NCBI GenBank assembly: GCA_018269055.1
Contig: JAFDVI010000026.1
Coordinates: forward strand, 46,305-110,304
Direction: 5' to 3'
Source of the DNA: Acidobacteriota bacterium
Lineage (GTDB): Bacteria > Acidobacteriota > Blastocatellia > RBC074
DNA length: 64,000 nucleotides
Shown: in pieces, positions 44,717-55,765 of the stretch
Layout: the number at the start of each line of letters is the position of its first letter
Numbering within the stretch: the first letter of the stretch is position 1
The notes under the pieces: model-generated
What the model was told of the DNA's origin: nothing
The model's database searches: none
What the model saw: only the letters and a program-made list of their open reading frames with translations
Program-made: the position numbers and the translations under genes

Positions 44717-46201
44717 TTACGGCAACTGGGTTTCGCCCATCAAGTGTTGATCCACGCACCGTGCCGCCTTTCGCCCGTCGGCGATTGCCCAGACGACCAA
44801 CGATTGGCCACGCGACATGTCTCCGGCGGCAAACACGTTGGGAACGCTGGTTTGGCAGTTGTCGTCAATTGCCACATTGCCGCGTCCATCGAGTTTCACA
44901 TCCAGTTGCGCCAGCAACCCATCCGGTTCCGGTCCTAAAAACCCAAGCGCCAGCAATACCAGGTCGGCTTTCCAGACTTTTTCGGTGCCCGCGATTTCCT
45001 TGGGCACAATGCGTCCGGCGTCATCTTTTTCCCAGGTGATTTCGACGGTGTGGAGTTCTTTGACGCGGCCAGCGTCGTCGCCAACAAAGCGTTTTGTCAT
45101 GACGGAATAGCGCCGAGGATCAGCGCCAAAAACGGCGGCGGCTTCTTCCTGGCCATAATCCAGACGGTAAACCTTTGGCCATTGCGGCCACGGATTGTCA
45201 GCGGCGCGTTCTGCGGGAGGTTGCGGCAGAATTTCAAATTGCACCAGGCTGCGGCAACCGTGGCGCATCGCCGTGCCGACGCAATCGGTTCCGGTGTCGC
45301 CTCCGCCGATGACGATCACGTCCTTGCCCGCGCCGGAAATGTAGTTGCCGTCTTCCAGGTTGCTGTCGAGCAGGCTCTGCGTGTTTTTGTGCAGGTATTC
45401 CATCGCGAAATGAATTCCCTGCAAATTGCGGCCTTCGACGGGCAGATCGCGCGGCTTGGTGGCTCCGCCGCATAAAACCACGGCGTCGAATTCGCGCATC
45501 AATTTGTCGGTCGGAAAATCGTGGCCGACGCTGGTGTTGGTTTTGAAGATCACGCCTTCCTCGGCCATCAGCTTGATGCGGCGTTCGACGATTGCTTTGT
45601 CGAGCTTCATATTCGGAATGCCGTACATCAACAATCCGCCAATGCGATCAGCGCGTTCAAACACGGTGACGGAATGACCGGCGCGGTTAAGTTGCGCCGC
45701 AGCGGCCAAGCCCGCGGGGCCGGAACCGACAACGGCGACTTTTTTGCCGGTGCGATTGGTGGGCGGTTCCGCCACAATCCAGCCTTTTTCAAACCCTCGG
45801 TCAACAATCTCGCATTCGATGGTTTTGATCGTTACCGGCGAGTTGTTGATACCCAGCACGCACGAACCTTCGCAAGGAGCCGGACACACGCGGCCGGTAA
45901 ATTCCGGGAAGTTATTGGTTTTTTGCAGTCGCAGCAACGCTTCGCGCCACTGGCCGCGATACACCAGATCGTTCCATTCCGGGATCAGATTGTTGATCGG
46001 ACAGCCCGACGCCATTCCGTTGATCAGTTTGCCGGTATGACAAAACGGCACGCCGCAATCCATGCAGCGCGCGCCCTGTTCGCGCAGCTTTTCTTCCGCA
46101 AAGTGATCGTGAAACTCCAACCAGTCACCAATGCGTTTGGCCGGTTGCCGATCCTGCGGTAGATCGCGATCGAATTCCAGAAAGCCTGTAGGTTTACCCA
46201 T
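44717..46201 (-). CDS. gltD: Glutamate synthase small subunit
   Basis: A 494-residue NADPH-dependent GOGAT beta subunit. N-terminal iron-sulfur Cys lie in [14 protein letters not shown]...ASGCPINN (Cys46, 49, 54, 67). The FAD site is [20 protein letters not shown] and the NADPH site [15 protein letters not shown]. It feeds electrons to GltB for converting glutamine plus 2-oxoglutarate to two glutamates. It follows gltB on the same strand, but a 362-base repeat-bearing gap separates them, unlike the tight gltBD operon of many bacteria. Confidence 0.97.
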   Translation of the reverse strand: MGKPTGFLEFDRDLPQDRQPAKRIGDWLEFHDHFAEEKLREQGARCMDCGVPFCHTGKLINGMASGCPINNLIPEWNDLVYRGQWREALLRLQKTNNFPEFTGRVCPAPCEGSCVLGINNSPVTIKTIECEIVDRGFEKGWIVAEPPTNRTGKKVAVVGSGPAGLAAAAQLNRAGHSVTVFERADRIGGLLMYGIPNMKLDKAIVERRIKLMAEEGVIFKTNTSVGHDFPTDKLMREFDAVVLCGGATKPRDLPVEGRNLQGIHFAMEYLHKNTQSLLDSNLEDGNYISGAGKDVIVIGGGDTGTDCVGTAMRHGCRSLVQFEILPQPPAERAADNPWPQWPKVYRLDYGQEEAAAVFGADPRRYSVMTKRFVGDDAGRVKELHTVEITWEKDDAGRIVPKEIAGTEKVWKADLVLLALGFLGPEPDGLLAQLDVKLDGRGNVAIDDNCQTSVPNVFAAGDMSRGQSLVVWAIADGRKAARCVDQHLMGETQLP

Positions 46202-46563
46202 TATTTGTCTCGTGCTGGTGTTACATCAATTTGCAGATGAATGTAAGGAAAGCCACAGAGGGCACAGAGATCACAGAAGATTGATCAACTCTCGGTGTGC
46301 TCTCTACCATAAATCGAATTGAAACCCGATTTAGTTGAAGCTTGTGCGTAATTCTCGCTCAATGTTTTTAAGGATTTTAGCGCCAGAGGCGCGGCATGTT
46401 TATAGATTCAGCGCACGACAATTCCCAAGCTCCGTAGGAGCGGCATGTGACAAATGCCGCTCCTACGGAGCTTGGGAGCAACAATCACGCGGGTTCTATA
46501 AACATTTGGCTCCTACGGAGCCGGTAATCACTTCCGACTGAATTACGCACAGGCTTCATTTAG
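46202..46563. repeat. gltB-gltD spacer with nested palindromes
   Basis: The 362-base gap holds no gene. At its centre a 24-bp perfect stem (46423-46446 with 46454-46477, 7-base loop) is built around CTCCGTAGGAG. A partial copy (GGCTCCTACGGAGCC, itself a palindrome) lies about 35 bases further on at about 46510. GTTTATAG/CTATAAAC form an outer pair around the stem. Near the gltD side is a short GCCACAGAGGGCACAGAG tract. In mRNA this would be a very stable structure between the two GOGAT cistrons. Confidence 0.8.
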
Positions 46564-51192
<4,629 letters not shown>

Positions 51193-51329
51193 ACAATTTT
51201 GTCCAAGAGCCTATTTTTTCAAACATTCATGTCTGAAATCGAATGGCTCGTGTTGATAGACCAATGCCCAAGACTGTTTCGATAGAGGAAAGGCTTCCAG
51301 CGCGAGACAGCCACAATTCAAAATTCAAA

Positions 51330-51365
51330 AGCCTCAGCGAGGTTTTGATTCTTCTCGCTGAGGCT
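51330..51365 (-). terminator. Intrinsic terminator-like hairpin
   Basis: AGCCTCAGCGAG (51330-51341) and CTCGCTGAGGCT (51354-51365) form a perfect 12-bp stem with a 12-base loop. On the minus strand it is followed by TTTTGAATTTTGAAT. It lies 10 bases beyond a TAA that ends the decayed frame at 51376, so it was probably that gene's terminator. On the plus strand a weaker T-rich tract follows too, so it may act in both directions. Confidence 0.65.
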
Positions 51366-51640
51366 TTCAATCGTTTTAGTCTTTGGATTTGACCTTAACT
51401 TTTGTCACCAGCGAGGAGGCTACATTTGGCGGCATCCGGGATAGCTTTTACGGTTGCCACTGATGCTGATTTGGCGATCAGTGACAACACGGTAAGAACT
51501 AATTTGCTATTCCCCATTGGAAATGCCATTACCTTAAAAAGCCTCGACTATGGTGTTCAGATTTTGATTCAAATTCGATGTGATACTGACTTCGGTGCAT
51601 CCGCAAATACACTAGCACCGCCGATAAGGTAAGCGAATCG
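51366..51640 (-). pseudogene. Possible decayed gene remnant (minus strand)
   Basis: On the minus strand a tail coding VASSLVTKVKVKSKD ends in TAA at 51376-51378, just before a terminator hairpin, which is what a real gene end looks like. Upstream, the plausible continuation (SASVATVKAIPDAA) is in a different frame, so one base appears to have been lost or gained near 51418. Further upstream the frames are short and broken. The region is AT-rich relative to neighbours. I cannot name the ancestor. It could also be ordinary non-coding DNA. Confidence 0.3.
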
Positions 51641-51775
51641 TATTGGTCAGTCCAATGAATCTTTTTCATTGACTGGATAAATCAGGTTTGTCATAGGCAA
51701 GCCTGGGTTTGGGGCAAAGCAATTGCCCCGTTTTCGATTTTCAACGTCTTGTCGCCTGTATCCGGTTTGAATAGG

Positions 51776-52627
51776 ATGCGCCCTGTGAAAACCACTGTTG
51801 CAAATTTGATCCCGCAGTTATCGCCCTGCTCCGGTTTTCGTTTGTTTTTACAGGCGGAATTGGCGCGACGTTGTTCGGCCAACGCTCAATACTCGCTTCG
51901 CTCCTTCGCCGTATTTCTGGGTCTCAATCATTCGACGTTGTCGCAATTGCTACGCGGGAAGCGGCCGCTTACTCACCGAACCATTGAAAATCTCGGCATA
52001 AAACTGGGAATGAATCAGACCGAGATCGAAAGATATAAGGCCAATGAAAACTTGGCAACATTTCGCACTTCTGCCATGTCGCGACAAATTCGGCAACTTA
52101 CGGTAGACACGGTCAATTTGCTTTCTGATCCCACACACCGGGCAATTTTAGAACTCGTACGACTGGAAGATTTCCAGCCTGATTCGCGTTGGATTGCGCG
52201 TGTGCTGAACTCAAACGTTGACGAGGTCAACGTTGCGATCAGCCGCCTGACACGGTTGGGCTTGTTGGAAATGGAAGATCACAATCATTGGGTTGACCGT
52301 TCCGGCGCAGTTCGACTTGGTCAGGATGCCTTTGCCAATTTAATCGTTCAGCGGCTGTCCGAGCAGGTTCGACGACTTTCTACCCAAAATGACAGTAGAG
52401 AATTCGCGGAACCGAATGAGGCGGCTTCAGCCAAATTGTTAATTTCGGCAACACAATTGCAAAGTCTGATGGCATTGCTTGAAAAGTTTCAAAGCGAATC
52501 AACGACAATTAATGGCGCAAGCGACCGCTATCAATTGGAGATCAACATTTCTCCAATCAATCAACACAATCAACCAGAAAGGTGGCGTGATGGGAAATCC
52601 TGTGATGCAGTTTCAACTATTGGCTAA
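51776..52627 (+). CDS. TIGR02147/DUF4423-like helix-turn-helix protein
   Basis: A 283-residue DNA-binding protein. The N-terminal part has YSLRSFAVFLGLNHSTLSQLLRGKRPLTHRTIENLGIKLGM (in two helices, about residues 38-78), typical of the TIGR02147 family. The next domain (DPTHRAILELVRLEDFQPDSRWIARVLN...AISRLTRLGLLEM) is a winged helix. The start at ATG 51776 is used; TTG 51749 and GTG 51785 are alternatives. The 3' end overlaps the VOC gene by 38 bases in another frame, so the two are coupled. Probably a local regulator of the VOC/YkgJ genes. Confidence 0.78.
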   Translation: MRPVKTTVANLIPQLSPCSGFRLFLQAELARRCSANAQYSLRSFAVFLGLNHSTLSQLLRGKRPLTHRTIENLGIKLGMNQTEIERYKANENLATFRTSAMSRQIRQLTVDTVNLLSDPTHRAILELVRLEDFQPDSRWIARVLNSNVDEVNVAISRLTRLGLLEMEDHNHWVDRSGAVRLGQDAFANLIVQRLSEQVRRLSTQNDSREFAEPNEAASAKLLISATQLQSLMALLEKFQSESTTINGASDRYQLEINISPINQHNQPERWRDGKSCDAVSTIG

Positions 52628-52949
52628 AAATCCCGACAAACAGGCAGAATTTTATGGCCAACTGTTCGGCTGGCAAATCAATGCGAATAATGCGCTCGGT
52701 TACCGAATACTGGAAACCGGCGCGGAACGCGGAATCAATGGAGGGATTTGGCCTGCGCCGCCAGAAGGCCAACCAATGGTTGCGCTTTTCATCGAGGTTG
52801 CTGATGTCGCCACCCACGTCGAAAAAGCTGCGCAGCTTGGCGCAACCGTCGTCATTCCGCCACAAAAATTGCCTGATGGCGACGAGATGGCGTACATCGT
52901 TGATCCGGAAGGAGTGCCGGTCGGCTTATTCAAACCTGCCAGTCGTTGA
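52590..52949 (+). CDS. VOC-family (glyoxalase-like) protein
   Basis: A 119-residue vicinal-oxygen-chelate protein with two beta-alpha-beta-beta-beta repeats (QFQLLAKNPDKQAEFYGQLFGWQI and FIEVADVATHVEKAAQLGATVVIPP) and the final AYIVDPEGVPVGLFKP. Members include glyoxalase I, bleomycin-resistance proteins and dioxygenases; substrate unknown. Metal-binding His/Glu are only partly evident, so it may not be catalytic. The ATG at 52590 with AAAGGTGG upstream is preferred to the longer frame inside the HTH gene. Confidence 0.88.
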   Translation: MGNPVMQFQLLAKNPDKQAEFYGQLFGWQINANNALGYRILETGAERGINGGIWPAPPEGQPMVALFIEVADVATHVEKAAQLGATVVIPPQKLPDGDEMAYIVDPEGVPVGLFKPASR

Positions 52950-52973
52950 GCTTCCGTTGGAGATCGAAATCCG

Positions 52974-53249
52974 ATGAATTGCCGCCCAAACTGCGGAGCT
53001 TGCTGCATCGCCCCATCCATCACGTCCCCGATTCCCGGCATGCCAAACGGCAAACCGGCGGGAATTCGTTGTGTGCAATTGACAGCTGACAACCGCTGTA
53101 AATTATTCGGATTGCCGGAGCGTCCGGCGTTTTGTGTGGGCTTACAGCCAAACGAGGAAATGTGTGGAGAAAATGCTGAGGACGCTTTGAACCGATTCAG
53201 CCGTTTGGAATCCTTGACCAGGCCAGATGGTTCTGTAATCAGAGCCTGA
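52974..53249 (+). CDS. YkgJ-family cysteine-cluster protein
   Basis: A 91-residue protein with the CxxCGxCC-type N-terminus (MNCRPNCGACC), an internal Cys in GIRCVQLTADNRCKLFG and Cys in FCVGLQPNEEMCG. These are the eight-Cys pattern of the YkgJ/UPF0153 family, proposed to bind Fe-S or zinc. Function is not established. GGAG precedes the ATG, and it starts 24 bases after the VOC gene, so HTH, VOC and YkgJ form a small operon. Confidence 0.9.
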   Translation: MNCRPNCGACCIAPSITSPIPGMPNGKPAGIRCVQLTADNRCKLFGLPERPAFCVGLQPNEEMCGENAEDALNRFSRLESLTRPDGSVIRA

Positions 53250-53283
53250 ATCAGGCACTCAGCATTTTCTGCCTGGCTGATTC

Positions 53284-53622
53284 CTATTTGCGTTTTCGGC
53301 CCGCGCTTTTTCGCAGATTCCCCTGTTCGATGTAGGGCAGGATGGTACCGCGACGCTGGTTTTGCGACTTTGCTGCTGGCGGAAGATAGCCCCGGTCAAA
53401 CTGGTTGACGGTGTTTGGCTTTTTTATTGTGCCGGAGCTTTTTGCCTTTCTATAGCTGACCTCTTGATTGGCGTAACGCGAGTGTTTGGCCTGTCCGGTT
53501 CTGTTTGAAGTTTTCATTGTCGCGTTGTTTGCCGGGCGCCCATTTTCCTGAGCAAATGTGTTCGACGTCAAAAACAGAGTGAAACAAATCACGGCAATCA
53601 GGTTGGCATAATTTTTGAGCAT
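53284..53622 (-). CDS. Small exported basic protein
   Basis: A 112-residue protein with signal peptide (MLKNYANLIAVICFTLFLTSNTFAQ) and a mature part rich in Asn, Arg, Lys and Gln with no hydrophobic core (NATMKTSNRTGQAKHSRYA). It is probably intrinsically disordered, ending in RKSAGRKRK. AAAGGA precedes the ATG. No family recognised. It lies downstream of a second small exported gene on the same strand, separated by a GC-rich hairpin. Convergent with the YkgJ gene. Confidence 0.7.
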   Translation of the reverse strand: MLKNYANLIAVICFTLFLTSNTFAQENGRPANNATMKTSNRTGQAKHSRYANQEVSYRKAKSSGTIKKPNTVNQFDRGYLPPAAKSQNQRRGTILPYIEQGNLRKSAGRKRK

Positions 53623-53675
53623 CTGCGGTTCCTTTCTCGCTTTACAGTTCGGTAAATCAGGAAAGTCGGCTCGAA

Positions 53676-53709
53676 CGCCGTCCGCGCCTGTCCCCCGGCG
53701 CGGACGGCG
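53676..53709. terminator. GC-rich hairpin between two small exported genes
   Basis: CGCCGTCCGCGCC (53676-53688) pairs perfectly with GGCGCGGACGGCG (53697-53709), a 13-bp stem with an 8-base loop. A run of T (53719-53724) follows on the plus strand; on the minus strand, the direction of both flanking genes, none follows. It may therefore act as a processing or partial-termination hairpin for the minus-strand transcript. Also see the T-rich stretch adjoining the gene at 53743. Confidence 0.6.
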
Positions 53710-53742
53710 TAAAAGCCGTTTTTTCCTTTTTGGAACCTGGGT

Positions 53743-54090
53743 TTAGGGACGGGATTTGTTGTTGTGTTTGGCGCGATAAATGTGACGGCTGGCTTTGTTC
53801 TGATCCTTTTGGATTTCTTTGCGCTCAGCGCCCGTTACAGTCCCATCAGCACGCGCTTCATGTTTTTCCTGCTGAATCTCCTTCTGCTCTTTTTCCAGTT
53901 TGCGAGCTTCGCCTTTTTTCAATTCCCCGGAAGCGACGCCCTGCCCAATTCTCTCTTGCTGATTTCCCTGTCGTCGAGTCGCGCGCGGAGTACGTTTGCC
54001 CGGCGTCGGCGCAGGCGTTTGCGCTTCAACAATCACTGTCAGTCCCAACGAAACAACCAATACAAACAAAATGGTGGAAAGTTTTTTCAT
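53743..54090 (-). CDS. Small exported protein with EF-hand-like segment
   Basis: A 115-residue protein with signal peptide (MKKLSTILFVLVVSLGLTVIVEAQ). The mature part has two related helical segments, RIGQGVASGELKKGEARKLEKEQKEI and ADGTVTGAERKEIQKDQNKASRHIY. The DGTVTxxE loop resembles half of an EF-hand calcium loop. This pattern recurs in many small hypothetical proteins of soil Acidobacteria and Bacteroidetes. Role unknown; calcium or surface binding is a guess. It is divergent from the sigma factor gene with about 225 bases between. Confidence 0.75.
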   Translation of the reverse strand: MKKLSTILFVLVVSLGLTVIVEAQTPAPTPGKRTPRATRRQGNQQERIGQGVASGELKKGEARKLEKEQKEIQQEKHEARADGTVTGAERKEIQKDQNKASRHIYRAKHNNKSRP

Positions 54091-54276
54091 TTGTCATATC
54101 TCCTTTTTGACCGAGCCTGGCTCGGGAGTCTTTTTGATTTCAAGGGCAAAGCCCGTTATCTCGCTCGCCGTCAATTCCAATTGCCCGGCTCGCTTGTTCG
54201 GTCAGTAGTGCAGCGAGTTTTCCGGATGTATCAAACTTTTTTTTGATTTTTGATTTTTTTGACGGGAAATGGTTCG

Positions 54277-54306
54277 TTGCCGGTTTTTGACGCTTGCCGT
54301 TAGAAT
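54277..54306 (+). promoter_or_regulatory. Possible sigma-70-type promoter of the sigma factor operon
   Basis: TTGCCG (54277-54282) and TAGAAT (54301-54306) are 18 bases apart, close to the sigma-70 consensus, and 10 bases before the ATG. A start site about 7 bases beyond TAGAAT would leave almost no leader, so the sigma mRNA may be leaderless, consistent with the lack of any Shine-Dalgarno sequence. Pattern match only. Confidence 0.35.
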
Positions 54307-54316
54307 CTGTGGTCGT

Positions 54317-54880
54317 ATGCACCCCAGCACGGAATTGCTTTCCAATCAGGACATTGTGACGCGCATCCGGCTCGGCGAAACCGAAGCCGAAGCCGCGCTG
54401 TATGAAAAATTTTCGGCGCGCGTGTATTTCACCGCGCTCAGCGAAACCCATTCCCAAGCTGATGCCGAAGACATTCGGGCTGAAACCTTTTTGCGTGTGA
54501 TTCAGGCGTTGCGCGCTGACAAGTTGCGTTCGGCGGATTCTCTGCCTTCATTCATTGTTGGCTTCACGTTGAATGTCGTTCGCGAACACATCCGCAAAAA
54601 ATACCGCGCCGATTCGCTGGAAGCTTATGAGTATGACATTGCCAGTGACGATTCTCTGGAACAGGCATTTCTGGATGCCGAAACCAGCCGCGCTTTGCAG
54701 GAAGCTGTGCGCCACCTGAAACCGCGCGAACAAGAGTTTTTGCGCTTGTACTTTTTCGAAGAACTTCCCAAACAAGAGATCGCCCGTAAATTGGGCATTA
54801 CAGAAGAGCGAATACGGCTGATCAAATCCCGCGCGCTGCAAAGTTTCCGCGACATTTATAAAAAAATTGCGAAACGTTGA
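54317..54880 (+). CDS. ECF-type RNA polymerase sigma factor
   Basis: A 187-residue sigma-70-family factor with region 2 (LYEKFSARVYFTALSETHSQADAEDIRAETFLRVIQAL in pieces) and region 4 (LKPREQEFLRLYFFEELPKQEIARKLGITEERIRLIKSRAL), joined by a short linker, the ECF layout. It redirects RNA polymerase to a small regulon. The ATG at 54317 is chosen because the upstream extension is not sigma-like; no ribosome binding site is seen. The gene for a membrane zinc-finger anti-sigma protein starts 37 bases later. Confidence 0.92.
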   Translation: MHPSTELLSNQDIVTRIRLGETEAEAALYEKFSARVYFTALSETHSQADAEDIRAETFLRVIQALRADKLRSADSLPSFIVGFTLNVVREHIRKKYRADSLEAYEYDIASDDSLEQAFLDAETSRALQEAVRHLKPREQEFLRLYFFEELPKQEIARKLGITEERIRLIKSRALQSFRDIYKKIAKR

Positions 54881-54917
54881 TACATTCGGGCAACTCGCCG
54901 CACTACGCATCGGAACT

Positions 54918-55700
54918 ATGACTCATCAGGAAGTACAATCGGACACCATCGAACGTTTCGTGCGGCATCAGCTCTCGTCCGACGAACGGCGCGCGTTTGA
55001 AGAGCACTACTTCGAATGCGAAGAATGTTTCGAGCAGGTGCAGATGATGGCGCGTTTCGTAGCTGGCGTGTGCCAGGCGGCCCGAAAGGGTTTCCTGACC
55101 GAAAGCGCTCAGGAACCCTGGTGGGCCAAGTTGTTCAGGCCTGCCGTAATTGTTGCGATGTCCGCTGCCATTTTGCTGACCATTGGAGTTGGTTGGTTGC
55201 TATGGAGACAACCTCCCACGCAACAACGCGAACTGGCTGTCAACCCAACGCCCTCCCTTGCTCCTCAACCAGCGACATCAGCGGGAACGACTGCAACTCC
55301 TGCGACTGATCCCCCCTCTAAACCCGATTTGCTGGCACAAAACCGTCCAACCCCTCCTGAAGCAATTCCAGGCAAAGCGCCCGTCGTGTTTTTGGATTCG
55401 GAACGCGGCAACAGTGAAGCCAACCAACTCGACATCCCAGCCAACGCGAACAATGCAATTTTGAGAATTGACGTGGATCCGGGCAATTCCTTTTCCGGAT
55501 TTCAGTTTCAGATCTTCGATCCATCCGGAAAATTGGCGGTGTCGGCAAACACAGGAAAGGCGACCGCAAAAGGAGTCGTTTCTGCCAGTGTGTCAACAAA
55601 GCTTTTACAGTCCGGGAAATATGTGGTGAAGTGTTATGGCTTTCGCAACGACCAACGTGAATTGGTGGGCGAATACAAACTGCAAATTCAAAAGCCCTGA
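54918..55700 (+). CDS. Membrane-anchored zinc-finger anti-sigma factor
   Basis: A 260-residue protein. The cytoplasmic N-terminus has a ZAS-type zinc motif (His30, Cys34, Cys37 in EEHYFECEEC), which normally holds the ECF factor. One membrane helix follows at about 73-96 (FRPAVIVAMSAAILLTIGVGW). The periplasmic part is a Pro/Thr/Ala-rich linker, then an about 100-residue beta-sandwich-like domain (LRIDVDPGNSFSGFQFQIFDPSGK ... YVVKCYGFRN in pieces). Position directly after the sigma gene and before an exported protease suggests regulated proteolysis of this linker. The anti-sigma role is inferred from motif and context. Confidence 0.85.
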   Translation: MTHQEVQSDTIERFVRHQLSSDERRAFEEHYFECEECFEQVQMMARFVAGVCQAARKGFLTESAQEPWWAKLFRPAVIVAMSAAILLTIGVGWLLWRQPPTQQRELAVNPTPSLAPQPATSAGTTATPATDPPSKPDLLAQNRPTPPEAIPGKAPVVFLDSERGNSEANQLDIPANANNAILRIDVDPGNSFSGFQFQIFDPSGKLAVSANTGKATAKGVVSASVSTKLLQSGKYVVKCYGFRNDQRELVGEYKLQIQKP

Positions 55701-55765
55701 CTGGGCGCGGGACGTCCTTGTTCGCAATTTGCTGAAGCGCGCATTTCATTGTGGAGTCATAACAA

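Noticed and set aside
51402..51632. 76-codon plus-strand frame in the gltB upstream region
   Set aside because: It starts at a TTG without a convincing context and has no family; the minus-strand remnant with a terminator explains the region better, though neither is firm.
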